Shown: positions 45,075-56,774 of the stretch, piece by piece
How the letters are laid out: every line of letters starts with the position of its first letter
How positions within the stretch are numbered: the first letter of the stretch is position 1
NCBI RefSeq assembly: GCF_902167145.1
Contig: NC_050101.1
Span: forward strand, 128,432,990 to 128,496,989
Direction: 5' to 3'
Source: Zea mays
Lineage: Eukaryota; Streptophyta; Magnoliopsida; Poales; Poaceae
DNA: 64,000 nucleotides
Notes under the pieces: generated by a model
Databases searched by the model: none
Seen by the model: only the letters and a program-made list of their open reading frames with translations
Told to the model about the DNA's origin: nothing
Program-made: the position numbers and the translations under genes

Positions 45075-46300
45075 AACCCTAAATACTTTATGTTGTTTGA
45101 TGCACCATGCCGCCCTTGCATTTTTGGTTGTTTGAAAGTGCAATCGCATTCATCTAAAAGATCGGATTTCGAGAACAAGCGGAAAATCTTTTATCTTTCT
45201 TTCTCTCTCTTTCTCTCTCCCCTTTCTCTCTCTCCCGCGCCCTGGGCCGACCCCGGCCGGCCCAGCCGCCCCCCTGGCGCCCCCCTGTTGGGCCCAATTG
45301 GCCCATGCCGCCCCCCATCTCCCTTTTTCCCAAAACCCTCTCCCTCTCCCTCTCATTTTCCCTCTCTCTCCCTAAGCCGCCGCCCCTACCCCTGCCTAGG
45401 CCGCCGCCCCTCCCCGTCGCTGATCGGCCGCCCCGCTCGGCCGCCCCGTCCCCGTCCCCGGTGAGGCCCCTCCCCCTCTCCTCCCTCCCCCTCTCCTCCC
45501 TCCCCTTCCCCTCGCCGCTCGGCCCCATGGCCGGTTCGGCCGCCCGCCCCACCCCGCCCGCTCGGCCCCTTGGCCGCGCCCCCGGCCCCCCAGCGCGCCC
45601 CCGGCTCGGCCGCCTGGCCAGCCCGGCCGCCCCCCCCCCCCCCCCCCCCCCCCCGCGTGCGCCCCCATGGCCGGCTCGGCCGCTCGGCCGCCCCGCGCCC
45701 TGCCCCGCGCCCCTGCGCGCCCAGCGGCTCGGCCGCCCCGCCCCCCTGCTCGGCCGGCTCGGCCGCCCCCTGCGCCGCCCGCCCTTGCCAGCCCGGCCGC
45801 CCGCCGCCGGCTCAGCCGCCCCGGCTCGGCCGCCCCTGCTCGCCCCGCCTAGGGCCGGTTCAACCGCCCCTAGGGCCGGTTCAACCGCCCCCCCCCTCTG
45901 TTTTTTTTTATTTTTTTTATTTTATTTTATTTACTTTCTGTGATCATAATTACTGTATTTTAAGTAGGCTAATCACTGTTCATGCTATGGGAAAATAGGA
46001 AGTTTAATTTAAAATTCCGTTATGTTATTGATTCACGTAGTTAATTGTTTACCCTGTGCAATGTTGATCAACTAAAAGTGATTAGGTTTCCATTAGTATA
46101 TATAAATATATATAACAGAATTATTTTGTTAAAAACCAATTGTGTCATTAGTGCATAAGATTTAACCCCCTGCGAGACCTTTCCCGTTTCTTTCTAACCA
46201 TAACAAATGCGTTATCGAATGTCATACTTGGTGCATATTCACTTTATTTGTTATCTTGTATGGTGTACTGTTCTTTTGTATTAAATATGTGGATGGATGT

Positions 46301-47449
46301 ATGTATGTTTGCGCTCGCATAGAGAACGATCCGGTCGAAGAGCCCGAGGAATTCGCAGGAGAAGCCCCTGAGCAGCAGTCGGTTGGTGGAGGCAAGTGTC
46401 CTTTGACCTATCTCTGTCCTATTCATTCTTTAATTCACCTCCCGCATTACACATTTATACCTAAGGATTGACTAGCTTTTGTTATCCATGTCCTTGTTTA
46501 CCTATTTGGGTCGGATTATTACTACTTAGTCTGATGCTATTGCTCAACTCTAATCAATGAACATGATGTGATTATCTATGATACGCTGTTTTCCCGTTCT
46601 TCTTTATGATTATACTTGTGGTTTTCAAGGGGACTCGAGCGGTTTCTCGAGTGCCTCTCCGTAAGGACCTGTTCTATGGATGACCGCCCGGGAAAACAGT
46701 GCAACCATGAGGGTGGAATGGGGTGCCCTTAGCTGAATAATTAGAGGATCCGGGATGTAGTTCACTTAGCCGTCGTGCCGTCAATGGGGCTCGGTGTATG
46801 CGGCTCGCTCTGCCAAGTTTGGGTTCGCCCCTTGGGGAGGAGTGCGGTGCATTTAGGAAACCTAACGGGTGGCTACAGCCCCGGGGAATCTTTGTAAAGG
46901 CTACGTAGTGAAACCCTGCCTATTCACCTTGGTAGTGTTTAAGGGTTTGATCGGCCCGAGGCAAGAGGGAATCACGGCTTGTGGGTAAAGTGCACAACCT
47001 CTGCAGAGTGTTATGAAACTGATATATCAGCCGTGCTCACGGTTATGAGCGGCCAAGGGAGCTCCAGAGATTAGTGATACTTGATCAGAGATATTTTGGT
47101 ACAGGTGGCAATGAGATTGATGGTTCTGGTTATGATTATGGTATTGGTAAGTGGTATTCTTTCCGTTTGGAAAGGATACATTGGGTTAATAACTTGGGTT
47201 AATGTTAAAACCTGGCTTTCTACTAGTAAGTAATAACCTGACCAACTAAAAGCAACTGCTTGACTTATCCCCACATAAAGCTAGTCCACTACAGCCAAAC
47301 AGGATACTTGCTGAGTATGTTGATGTGTACTCACCCTTGCTCTACACACCAAACCCCCCCCAGGTTGTCAGCATTGCAACCACTGCTCAGGAGAAGATGA
47401 AGCTGTGGAAGGAGACTTCCAGGAGTTCCAAGACTACGACGAGTTCTAG
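46301..47449 (+). CDS. Candidate two-exon mini-ORF inside the 5' LTR
   Basis: Exon 1 (46301-46391) begins ATGTATGTT and encodes an acidic segment with ENDPVEEPEEFAGEAP. It ends GGAG followed by GCAAGT, the consensus of GC-AG introns. Exon 2 (47364-47449) follows a C-tract and CAG, and encodes CQHCNHCSGEDEA then GDFQEFQDYDEF and TAG. The join keeps the frame (GGA G|GT TGT) and gives 58 codons. The 972-nt intron has stops in all that I read through. The 3' LTR copy preserves every feature. Alternative: chance coding-like composition. No function is proposed. Confidence 0.4.
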
Positions 47450-47709
47450 GTGTGGGTTAGCGGCAACCCCCAGTCGGCTGCCTGTGAAGGCCGTGTTATC
47501 TACGTTTCGTTTTCGCACTTTGATTTATTGTAAGGACTATATGGACGTCTCAGACGTATGATGTAATCGACTATTATTCCCTTTTAATACTATTTTGAGC
47601 ACTGTGTGATGATGTCCATGTTATGTAACTGCTGTGTACGTGAATAACTGATCCTGGCACGTACATGGTTCGCATTCGGTTTGCCTTCTAAAACCGGGTG
47701 TGACATAAG

Positions 47710-47722
47710 TGGTATCAAAGCC
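47710..47722 (+). other. Primer-binding site of chromodomain element
   Basis: TGGTATCAAAGCC starts 5 bp after the LTR and matches the initiator-methionine tRNA site. Confidence 0.8.
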
Positions 47723-47960
47723 GTGCTGACTGTAGGACCGCTAACCTAGAGTAGAATGGTCGTTCTAAGGACTATAGACCTCTGTCTCTGCCTTGACTTT
47801 GATATCCCTTCAAAAGTTGGTCATACCGACCAAACCTATGTTCTACTATATATTATACCTTGCTAAAAAAATTGTGTTTCATTCTGATCCTTCATTTACT
47901 TATTACTTGCTGGTCATACTAATTCTGTTCTCACCCTTTTGCTTGCGATGTCTTTTGTAG

Positions 47961-48974
47961 ATGGCTCGACTTAGACACACTGCACGAAAGTCAGTCATCC
48001 CCTTCTTACCCTCCCGCCTTGCTGAGCGTCCGCTTCGCCGTCCTGTGGCCGGACAGTCCAGCCACTTGGAGAGACTACACCACCGCCTGCGTGAGGAGCA
48101 GGAACGTCGACGACAGGAGCAGCAGAGCTCTTCCTTCTCGCTCCACCAGGAGATAGAGTCTGTGAGGAGCTGCTCTCCTGTGCTTCCTCTGGAGGCGCCC
48201 CCTGCACCACCACTGGGCGTCCCAGCTTCTGGAGTAGCTGCTGGAGGAGACCCAGACGACGGAGGTGGCGACGACAGCTCGAGCCACGACACCGACTTCT
48301 CTGCTAACCCTGAGCCGGAAGGATGGGTTGCTCGACCCATCACTCGCGACGCCGCTCGCGGGTGTCACTTCCACGATGCGCTCGACACCCTGCTACGTCG
48401 GGCATTTGACCGACATACTTGGTCCGTCGAGTATCGCTGTGTGGTCTACCAGCACAGTCGCGGGGTCTACCCGGATCGCTGGGAGGCAACTTGCTTGGTG
48501 CGCTGCCCGGAGAACAGTCTCCAGGGAGCGGAGGCTTGCTCAGAGCACTATTCTATCTCTGAGCGGGACTCAGCTGAGGCAGCCATGCAAGATGCTGCAC
48601 GGCGTGCGCTTTCGCACTACTGCTCGGTTTTCGGTGGGGCAGCTGACGGTCTTGACCTGAAGTATTACCCCCGCCGTCCATCTGGCAGCACAGGAGGCGT
48701 GATTGTCTCACCTGTCGGTGAGGGCAATCCTAGGTTGAGCAGCACAGTCAACCTAGCCGCCGTGCTAAACACGGAGCTGGACCATGCATTAGACGAGCTG
48801 AGTAGGGCTCGTGCTGAGATCGCCCTGCTGCGGGCTGAGCGCGCGGAACGTCGTCACCTGGACGGTGGTTCCCCCGCTCCCGTTGGGACTCAGCACCCGT
48901 ACCGCTCACCTCAGCGTGGACACCAGTCTTATGGCAATCCCGACTGCAAGACCAAGATCAACCTAGAACCATAG
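47961..48974 (+). CDS. ORF0: additional protein upstream of gag
   Basis: 337 codons from ATG 47961 (MARLRHTARKSV). The first 55 residues are basic, and residues 60-120 are low-complexity and acidic. Residues 134-235 look folded (RGCHFHDALDTLLRRAF, then EYRCVVYQHSRGVYPDRWEA and AEAAMQDAARRALSHYCSVF). Residues 270-300 form a short predicted coiled coil (ALDELSRARAEIALLRAER). Extra ORFs before gag are known in rice RIRE3 and RIRE8. The final helix resembles the helix 2 of double-stranded-RNA-binding domains, but key motifs are not clear. TTTTGTAG directly precedes the ATG and looks like a splice acceptor. Confidence 0.75.
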   Translation: MARLRHTARKSVIPFLPSRLAERPLRRPVAGQSSHLERLHHRLREEQERRRQEQQSSSFSLHQEIESVRSCSPVLPLEAPPAPPLGVPASGVAAGGDPDDGGGDDSSSHDTDFSANPEPEGWVARPITRDAARGCHFHDALDTLLRRAFDRHTWSVEYRCVVYQHSRGVYPDRWEATCLVRCPENSLQGAEACSEHYSISERDSAEAAMQDAARRALSHYCSVFGGAADGLDLKYYPRRPSGSTGGVIVSPVGEGNPRLSSTVNLAAVLNTELDHALDELSRARAEIALLRAERAERRHLDGGSPAPVGTQHPYRSPQRGHQSYGNPDCKTKINLEP

Positions 48975-49381
48975 ATCGTTAGAGTTGGATCTTGTAATTA
49001 ATACGAAATAAATATATACATGGAAGCTTCAGTCTTAGCGTTAGTCTCGGTCTTAGTTAGTTTTAGTTAGACAGGGCAGTTTGCTATATCCTGTGCATTT
49101 ATGTTTGTCATGATGAACTATGTTTGGTTTGGATCTTTGTGATGATTGTCACCAGAGTGTGGGTATCCCCTGCATTTTGGTTTACATACTATGTCAATAA
49201 AGTTAGTTATATAGTTGGGAAAACCTTTATTCTACTTTCCTCTTTATCTGAGAAGCTGTGTGGTCTGTGTTGGAGATCAGTGAAGATGCTCATCTGTTCA
49301 GTGCTGTTGGAGAATTCTATACTCTTTTCTTATGCTGCAAGACTTGCCAGATCAGTTCTGATGTGTGGTTGCATTCTGCAG

Positions 49382-52300
49382 ATGTCAGAGAACAGGCGTA
49401 GAGGAGGAAGGCGTGCTCAGCAGGAGCAAGCCGGTCAGCAAGATGAGGCGCCCCAGCAGCAGCAGCTGCCGCCCCCGCCCCCGATGTCGATTGAGCAGAT
49501 GTTTCTGATGCAGACTCAGGCAGTTCAGGCCATCGGTCAGACTCTGGCCGCCATTCAGCAGCAGCAGCAGCAGCAAGCACCACCCCAGCCTCAGATGCCT
49601 CAGATGCCTAGAGATAAGCGTGCTGAATTCATGAGAGGTCATCCCCCAACGTTCGCTCACTCTTCTGACCCCATGGATGCTGAAGATTGGCTGCGCACTG
49701 TGGAGCGGGAGTTGCATACCGCTCAGTGTGATGACAGGGAGAAAGTTCTGTATGGTCCCCGTCTGTTGAGAGGAGCAGCCCAGTCATGGTGGGAGTCTTA
49801 CCTCGCCACCCATGCCAACCCCGACACCATCACCTGGGAAGAGTTCAGAGGTAGCTTTCGTCAGTACCATGTGCCTGCAGGTCTGATGACAGTGAAGAAG
49901 GAGGAGTTCCTGGCCCTTAAGCAAGGGTCATCGTCTGTCAGTGAGTATCGGGACAGGTTTCTGCAGTTGTCTCGCTACGCTCCCGAAGATGTCAACACCG
50001 ACGCCAAGCGACAATACCGTTTTCTGAGAGGCTTGGTTGACCCCCTGCAGTATCAGCTGATGAATCACACCTTCCCGACATTCCAGCACCTGATTGACAG
50101 AGCAATCATGACAGAAAGGAAGCGTAAGGAGATGGAAGATCGTAAGCGCAAGATCAGTGGACCCCAGCCTGGAAGCAGCAGCCGTCCCCGTTTCTCAGGC
50201 AATCAACCTCAGCAGTTCAGGCAGAACCAGCGTCCACCTCAGCAGCATCAGCAGCGTCAGCAGTATCAGCAGTTCCAAAGGCAGTATCCTCAGCATCAGT
50301 ACCAGAATCGTCAGAGCAATCAGTCAGGAGGAGGTCAGTTTCAGAGGCAGAATCAGCAGACACCTCGTCTTCCTGCCCCAGCAAATCAGCAGAACAGTCA
50401 GGCAGCACCAGCTCAGGTTGGAAACAGGGCATGTTTCCACTGTGGAGAGCAAGGCCACTGGGTGATGCAATGTCCGAAGAAGGCAGCCCAGCAGCAGTCA
50501 GGCCCCAATGCCCCAGCAAAGCAGAATGTGTCTCAGCCTGGAGCAGGCAATCGCCCTCAGCCGCGCTATAATCATGGAAGGCTGAACCACTTGGAGGCTG
50601 AAGCAGTTCAGGAGACCCCCGACATGATAGTAGGTATGTTCCCAGTCGACTCCCATATTGCAGAAGTGTTATTTGATACTGGAGCAACGCATTCTTTCAT
50701 TACTGCATCATGGGTAGAAGCACATAATCTTCCAATTACTACCATGTCAACCCCCATTCAAATTGACTCAGCCGGTGGTAGAATTCGAGCCGATAGCATT
50801 TGTTTGAATGTAAGTGTGGAAATAAGGGGGATAGCGTTTCCCGCCAACCTTATAGTAATGGGTACTCAGGGAATAGATGTCATCCTAGGGATGAATTGGT
50901 TAGATAAGTATCAGGCAGTTATCAGTTGTGATAAAAGGACAATCAAGTTGGTGTCCCCACTAGGAGAGGAAGTGGTGACCGAGTTAGTCCCGCCTGAGCC
51001 AAAGAAAGGAAGTTGTTATCAGATGGCTGTCGATAGCAGTGAAGCAGACCCAATTGAGAGTATCAAGGTTGTGTCTGAATTCCCAGATGTGTTTCCAAAG
51101 GATTTACCGGGTATGCCACCAGAGCGGAAAGTTGAATTTGCTATAGAGCTTCTTCCTGGAACCGCCCCCATCTCTAAGAGAGCTTACAGAATATCTGGAC
51201 CGAAGTTGGTTGAGCTTAAGAAGCAGATTGATGAGCTGTCAGAGAAAGGTTACATCCGGCCAAGCACCTCGCCTTGGGCCGCCCCTGTCTTGTTTGTGGA
51301 GAAGAAAGATGGCACCAAGAGGATGTGTATCGATTATCGAGCTTTGAATGAAGTCACGATCAAGAACAAGTATCCTTTGCCCAGAATAGAAGATCTGTTC
51401 GACCAGTTGAGAGGAGCCAGTGTGTTCTCCAAGATCGATCTGAGGTCAGGTTATCATCAGCTCAGGATCCGACCTTCGGACATTCCGAAGACGGCATTCA
51501 TTACCAAGTATGGTTTATATGAGTTCACAGTGATGTCTTTTGGTTTGACCAATGCGCCAGCATTCTTCATGAACTTGATGAACAGTGTATTCATGGATTA
51601 TCTTGATAAGTTCGTGGTGGTATTCATTGATGACATTCTGGTTTATTCTCAAAGTGAAGAAGAGCATGCAGATCATTTGAGGATGGTATTGCAGAGATTG
51701 CGAGAGCACCAGTTGTATGCAAAGTTGAGCAAGTGTGAGTTCTGGATCAGTGAAGTCCTGTTCTTGGGTCACATAATCAACAAAGAAGGATTGGCTGTGG
51801 ATCCGAAGAAAGTGGCAGACATTCTAAACTGGAAAGCGCCAACGGATGCTCGAGGAATCAAGAGCTTCATTGGAATGGCCGGATATTATCGGCGATTCAT
51901 TGAAGGGTTTTCGAAGATTGTGAAGCCAATGACAGCGTTGCTAGGCAACAAGGTTGAGTTCAAGTGGACCCAGAAATGCCAAGAGGCCTTTGAAGCGCTG
52001 AAAGAGAAGTTGACAACAGCGCCTGTCCTAGTCTTGCCTGATGTGCACAAGCCCTTCTCGGTGTATTGCGATGCTTGTTACACAGGTTTGGGATGTGTGT
52101 TGATGCAAGAGGGAAGAGTTGTGGCTTACTCGTCCCGACAGCTGAAGGTTCATGAGAAGAACTACCCAATCCATGATCTAGAGTTGGCAGCAGTGGTTCA
52201 CGCACTGAAGACATGGAGGCACTATCTGTATGGACAGAAATGCGATGTTTACACAGACCACAAGAGTCTGAAGTACATATTCACTCAGTCAGAATTGAAC

Positions 52301-53959
52301 ATGAGGCAACGAAGATGGTTAGAATTGATCAAAGACTATGAGTTGGAGATTCATTACCATCCAGGAAAAGCGAACGTAGTGGCAGATGCTTTGAGCAGAA
52401 AGAGTCAAGTCAATCTGATGGTCGCTCGTCCGATGCCTTATGAGTTGGCCAAAGAGTTTGACAGGTTGAGTCTCGGGTTTCTGAACAATTCGCGAGGAGT
52501 CACAGTTGAATTGGAACCTACCTTGGAGCGCGAAATCAAAGAAGCGCAGAAAAATGATGAGAAGATCAGTGAGATTCGGCGATTGATTCTAGATGGCAGA
52601 GGCAAAGACTTTCGAGAAGATGCAGAAGGTGTGGTATGGTTCAAAGACCGCTTGTGTGTTCCCAATGTCCAGTCTATTCGGGAGTTGATTCTTAAGGAAG
52701 CTCATGAGACAGCTTATTCGATTCACCCTGGCAGTGAGAAGATGTATCAGGATCTGAAGAAGAAATTCTGGTGGTACGGAATGAAAAGAGAAATCGCAGA
52801 GCATGTGGCTATGTGCGATAGTTGTCGAAGAATTAAGGCAGAACACCAGAGACCAGCTGGATTGTTGCAACCGTTGCAGATCCCTCAGTGGAAATGGGAT
52901 GAAATTGGTATGGATTTCATAGTCGGATTGCCTCGCACTCGAGCCGGCTACGATTCCATTTGGGTAGTAGTGGACCGCTTGACCAAGTCAGCCCACTTCA
53001 TACCTGTCAAGACCAACTACAACAGTGCAGTATTGGCAGAATTGTATATGTCTCGGATCGTTTGTCTTCATGGTGTGCCAAAGAAGATAGTGTCAGACAG
53101 AGGAACGCAGTTCACCTCTCATTTCTGGCAGCAGTTGCATGAAGCCTTGGGCACGCATCTGAATTTCAGTTCAGCTTATCACCCGCAGACAGATGGTCAG
53201 ACTGAAAGAACCAATCAAATCCTTGAAGATATGTTGAGAGCCTGTGCGTTGCAAGATCAGTCCGGATGGGACAAGCGATTGCCTTATGCGGAGTTTTCCT
53301 ATAACAACAGTTACCAGGCCAGTTTGAAGATGTCACCGTTTCAAGCGCTGTATGGAAGGAGTTGCAGAACTCCGTTGCAATGGGATCAGCCTGGAGAGAA
53401 GCAGGTGTTTGGGCCAGATATTTTGCTTGAAGCCGAAGAGAACATCAAGATGGTCCGAGAGAATCTGAAGATAGCGCAATCAAGGCAGCGAAGCTATGCA
53501 GACACAAGAAGAAGAGAGCTGAGTTTCGAAGTCGGAGACTTTGTCTATCTGAAAGTGTCACCGATCAGAGGAGTCAGAAGATTCGGAGTCAAAGGCAAGC
53601 TGGCACCCCGCTACATTGGTCCGTATCAGATTCTTGCAAGACGTGGAGAAGTGGCCTATCAGCTCAGTTTGCCAGAGAATTTGTCTGCTGTGCATGATGT
53701 CTTTCATGTGTCTCAGTTGAAGAAGTGCTTGCGTGTGCCAGAAGAGCAGTTGCCAGTGGAAGGTCTTGAGGTCCAGGAGGACTTGACCTACGTTGAGAAG
53801 CCAGCTCAGATCCTTGAGGTTGCAGATAGAGTCACCCGAAGGAAGACCGTCAGAATGTGCAAAGTCAGATGGAGTCACCACTCTGAGGAAGAAGCAACCT
53901 GGGAGCGTAAAGATGATCTGATGGCCAAGTACCCGGAGCTCTTTGCTAGCCAGCCCTGA
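49382..53959 (+). CDS. gag-pol polyprotein of chromodomain element, intact
   Basis: 1525 codons from ATG 49382 ([16 protein letters not shown]). The frame is open further upstream to 49124, but that stretch is hydrophobic and non-conserved, and CTGCAG before the chosen ATG looks like a splice acceptor. Domains (residues): Gln-rich start; retrotransposon gag about 75-250 ([26 protein letters not shown]); CCHC knuckle [15 protein letters not shown] 351-365; protease [10 protein letters not shown], Asp 432; RT about 590-770 with FIDD 748-751; RNase [12 protein letters not shown], Asp 897; integrase HHCC about 1113-1155, Asp in [21 protein letters not shown] and [10 protein letters not shown]; chromodomain about 1470-1515 ([16 protein letters not shown]). 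No lesions seen. The chromodomain likely guides integration to marked chromatin. Confidence 0.95.
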   Translation: MSENRRRGGRRAQQEQAGQQDEAPQQQQLPPPPPMSIEQMFLMQTQAVQAIGQTLAAIQQQQQQQAPPQPQMPQMPRDKRAEFMRGHPPTFAHSSDPMDAEDWLRTVERELHTAQCDDREKVLYGPRLLRGAAQSWWESYLATHANPDTITWEEFRGSFRQYHVPAGLMTVKKEEFLALKQGSSSVSEYRDRFLQLSRYAPEDVNTDAKRQYRFLRGLVDPLQYQLMNHTFPTFQHLIDRAIMTERKRKEMEDRKRKISGPQPGSSSRPRFSGNQPQQFRQNQRPPQQHQQRQQYQQFQRQYPQHQYQNRQSNQSGGGQFQRQNQQTPRLPAPANQQNSQAAPAQVGNRACFHCGEQGHWVMQCPKKAAQQQSGPNAPAKQNVSQPGAGNRPQPRYNHGRLNHLEAEAVQETPDMIVGMFPVDSHIAEVLFDTGATHSFITASWVEAHNLPITTMSTPIQIDSAGGRIRADSICLNVSVEIRGIAFPANLIVMGTQGIDVILGMNWLDKYQAVISCDKRTIKLVSPLGEEVVTELVPPEPKKGSCYQMAVDSSEADPIESIKVVSEFPDVFPKDLPGMPPERKVEFAIELLPGTAPISKRAYRISGPKLVELKKQIDELSEKGYIRPSTSPWAAPVLFVEKKDGTKRMCIDYRALNEVTIKNKYPLPRIEDLFDQLRGASVFSKIDLRSGYHQLRIRPSDIPKTAFITKYGLYEFTVMSFGLTNAPAFFMNLMNSVFMDYLDKFVVVFIDDILVYSQSEEEHADHLRMVLQRLREHQLYAKLSKCEFWISEVLFLGHIINKEGLAVDPKKVADILNWKAPTDARGIKSFIGMAGYYRRFIEGFSKIVKPMTALLGNKVEFKWTQKCQEAFEALKEKLTTAPVLVLPDVHKPFSVYCDACYTGLGCVLMQEGRVVAYSSRQLKVHEKNYPIHDLELAAVVHALKTWRHYLYGQKCDVYTDHKSLKYIFTQSELNMRQRRWLELIKDYELEIHYHPGKANVVADALSRKSQVNLMVARPMPYELAKEFDRLSLGFLNNSRGVTVELEPTLEREIKEAQKNDEKISEIRRLILDGRGKDFREDAEGVVWFKDRLCVPNVQSIRELILKEAHETAYSIHPGSEKMYQDLKKKFWWYGMKREIAEHVAMCDSCRRIKAEHQRPAGLLQPLQIPQWKWDEIGMDFIVGLPRTRAGYDSIWVVVDRLTKSAHFIPVKTNYNSAVLAELYMSRIVCLHGVPKKIVSDRGTQFTSHFWQQLHEALGTHLNFSSAYHPQTDGQTERTNQILEDMLRACALQDQSGWDKRLPYAEFSYNNSYQASLKMSPFQALYGRSCRTPLQWDQPGEKQVFGPDILLEAEENIKMVRENLKIAQSRQRSYADTRRRELSFEVGDFVYLKVSPIRGVRRFGVKGKLAPRYIGPYQILARRGEVAYQLSLPENLSAVHDVFHVSQLKKCLRVPEEQLPVEGLEVQEDLTYVEKPAQILEVADRVTRRKTVRMCKVRWSHHSEEEATWERKDDLMAKYPELFASQP

Positions 53960-53995
53960 ATCTCGAGGGCGAGATTCTTTTAAGGGGGATAGGTT
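53960..53995 (+). other. Polypurine tract of chromodomain element
   Basis: TTTTAAGGGGGATAGGTT (about 53979-53995) lies right before the 3' LTR, 20 bp after the gag-pol stop. Confidence 0.75.
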
Positions 53996-56769
53996 TGTAA
54001 CGCCCCGAATTTTGCAGTTGAATTTTTTTCTTTTCTTTACTCGCCAAAATTCGGGCGTTACCTTTCCCTTTTCTTTTTCCCCTCGCTAAACCTTGACCTT
54101 TTTCAAAGTTTAGCGGGATTCGGTTTGGAATTCCCGTAGGTATAAAAAAACCCTAAATACTTTATGTTGTTTGATGCACCATGCCGCCCTTGCATTTTTG
54201 GTTGTTTGAAAGTGCAATCGCATTCATCTAAAAGATCGGATTTCGAGAACAAGCGGAAAATCTTTTATCTTTCTTTCTCTCTCTTTCTCTCTCCCCTTTC
54301 TCTCTCTCCCGCGCCCTGGGCCGACCCCGGCCGGCCCAGCCGCCCCCCTGGCGCCCCCCTGTTGGGCCCAATTGGCCCATGCCGCCCCCCATCTCCCTTT
54401 TTCCCAAAACCCTCTCCCTCTCCCTCTCATTTTCCCTCTCTCTCCCTAAGCCGCCGCCCCTACCCCTGCCTAGGCCGCCGCCCCTCCCCATCGCCGATCG
54501 GCCGCCCCGCTCGGCCGCCCCGTCCCCGTCCCCGGTGAGGCCCCTCCCCCTCTCCTCCCTCCCCCTCTCCTCCCTCCCCTTCCCCTCGCCGCTCGGCCCC
54601 ATGGCCGGTTCGGCCGCCCGCCCCACCCCGCCCGCTCGGCCCCTTGGCCGCGCCCCCGGCCCCCCAGCGCGCCCCCGGCTCGGCCGCCTGGCCAGCCCGG
54701 CCGCCCCCCCCCCCCGCGCGCGCCCCCATGGCCGGCTCGGCCGCTCGGCCGCCCCGCGCCCTGCCCCGCGCCCCTGCGCGCCCAGCGGCTCGGTCGCCCC
54801 GCCCCCCTGCTCGGCCGGCTCGGCCGCCCCCTGCGCCGCCCGCCCTTGCCAGCCCGGCCGCCCGCCGCCGGCTCAGCCGCCCCGGCTCGGCCGCCCCTGC
54901 GCGCCCCGCCTAGGGCCGGTTCAACCGCCCCTAGGGCCGGTTCAACCGCCCCCCCCTGTTTTTTTTATTTTTTTTTTATTTTATTTTATTTACTTTCTGT
55001 GATCATAATTACTGTATTTTAAGTAGGCTAATCACTGTTCATGCTATGGGAAAATAGGAAGTTAAATTTAAAATTCCGTTATGTTATTGATTCACGTAGT
55101 TAATTGTTTACCCTGTGCAATGTTGATCAACTAAAAGTGATTAGGTTTCCATTAGTATATATAAATATATATAACAGAATTATTTTGTTAAAAACCAATT
55201 GTGTCATTAGTGCATAAGATTTAACCCCCTGCGAGACCTTTCCCGTTTCTTTCTAACCATAACAAATGCGTTATCGAATGTCATACTTGGTGCATATTCA
55301 CTTTATTTGTTATCTTGTATGGTGTACTGTTCTTTTGTATTAAATATGTGGATGGATGTATGTATGTTTGCGCTCGCATAGAGAACGATCCGGTCGAAGA
55401 GCCCGAGGAATTCGCAGGAGAAGCCCCTGAGCAGCAGTCGGTTGGTGGAGGCAAGTGTCCTTTGACCTATCTCTGTCCTATTCATTCTTTAATTCACCTC
55501 CCGCATTACACATTTATACCTAAGGATTGACTAGCTTTTGTTATCCATGTCCTTGTTTACCTATTTGGGTCGGATTATTACTACTTAGTCTGATGCTATT
55601 GCTCAACTCTAATCAATGAACATGATGTGATTATCTATGATACGCTGTTTTCCCGTTCTTCTTTATGATTATACTTGTGGTTTTCAAGGGGACTCGAGCG
55701 GTTTCTCGAGTGCCTCTCCGTAAGGACCTGTTCTATGGATGACCGCCCGGGAAAACAGTGCAACCATGAGGGTGGAATGGGGTGCCCTTAGCTGAATAAT
55801 TAGAGGATCCGGGATGTAGTTCACTTAGCCGTCGTGCCGTCAATGGGGCTCGGTGTATGCGGCTCGCTCTGCCAAGTTTGGGTTCGCCCCTTGGGGAGGA
55901 GTGCGGTGCATTTAGGAAACCTAACGGGTGGCTACAGCCCCGGGGAATCTTTGTAAAGGCTACGTAGTGAAACCCTGCCTATTCACCTTGGTAGTGTTTA
56001 AGGGTTTGATCGGCCCGAGGCAAGAGGGAATCACGGCTTGTGGGTAAAGTGCACAACCTCTGCAGAGTGTTATGAAACTGATATATCAGCCGTGCTCACG
56101 GTTATGAGCGGCCAAGGGAGCTCCAGAGATTAGTGATACTTGATCAGAGATATTTTGGTACAGGTGGCAATGAGATTGATGGTTCTGGTTATGATTATGG
56201 TATTGGTAAGTGGTATTCTTTCCGTTTGGAAAGGATACATTGGGTTAATAACTTGGGTTAATGTTAAAACCTGGCTTTCTACTAGTAAGTAATAACCTGA
56301 CCAACTAAAAGCAACTGCTTGACTTATCCCCACATAAAGCTAGTCCACTACAGCCAAACAGGATACTTGCTGAGTATGTTGATGTGTACTCACCCTTGCT
56401 CTACACACCAAACCCCCCCCCCCCCAGGTTGTCAGCATTGCAACCACTGCTCAGGAGAAGATGAAGCTGTGGAAGGAGACTTCCAGGAGTTCCAAGACTA
56501 CGACGAGTTCTAGGTGTGGGTTAGCGGCAACCCCCAGTCGGCTGCCTGTGAAGGCCGTGTTATCTACGTTTCGTTTTCGCACTTTGATTTATTGTAAGGA
56601 CTATATGGACGTCTCAGACGTATGATGTAATCGACTATTATTCCCTTTTAATACTATTTTGAGCACTGTGTGATGATGTCCATGTTATGTAACTGCTGTG
56701 TACGTGAATAACTGATCCTGGCACGTACATGGTTCGCATTCGGTTTGCCTTCTAAAACCGGGTGTGACA
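53996..56769 (+). repeat. 3' LTR of chromodomain element (2774 bp)
   Basis: Nearly identical to the 5' LTR. Differences noticed include the C-run (C12 at 54704-54715 instead of C25), a second C-run before exon 2 of the mini-ORF (C13 instead of C8), CATCGCCGATCGG vs CGTCGCTGATCGG, and GAAGTTAAA vs GAAGTTTAA. Confidence 0.92.
55360..56513 (+). CDS. Candidate two-exon mini-ORF inside the 3' LTR
   Basis: Second copy of the mini-ORF: exon 1 55360-55450, GC donor at 55451, exon 2 56428-56513. Coding bases match the 5' LTR copy; only the C-tract before the acceptor is longer. A transcript starting in the 3' LTR would carry this ORF into flanking DNA. Confidence 0.35.
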
Positions 56770-56774
56770 ACCAC

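Larger units (their letters stand above)
44922..47705 (+). repeat. 5' LTR of chromodomain element
   Basis: It starts TGTAACGCCCC and ends GGGTGTGACA. It contains a TATA box (45067), a very C/G-rich block (about 45230-45900) with a C25 run at 45630-45654, then an A/T-rich half. The latter holds two segments that join into one reading frame (see the mini-ORF entries). Confidence 0.92.
44922..56769 (+). mobile_element. Intact chromodomain Gypsy element (Tekay/RIRE3-like)
   Basis: LTRs of 2784 bp (44922-47705) and 2774 bp (53996-56769) flank ORF0, gag-pol and a polypurine tract. Target copies ACCAC are at 44917-44921 and 56770-56774. The PR-RT-RH-INT order plus a C-terminal chromodomain make it a chromovirus. 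Long LTRs and an extra ORF before gag recall rice RIRE3/RIRE8 and the Tekay clade. The LTRs differ visibly at only a handful of substitutions plus homopolymer lengths, and all frames are open, so insertion is recent and the element could be autonomous. Confidence 0.93.

Noticed and set aside
45305..45943. Long proline-rich ORF in the LTR of the chromodomain element (and its twin at 54379-55002), plus glycine/arginine-rich ORFs on the other strand
   Set aside because: These follow from a C/G-rich low-complexity block that is open in several frames on both strands. Homopolymer length changes alter the frame between LTR copies.
49124..49381. Upstream extension of gag-pol (86 codons)
   Set aside because: The stretch is hydrophobic and unlike gag, and an acceptor-like CTGCAG directly precedes the ATG at 49382, which starts a typical gag N-terminus.
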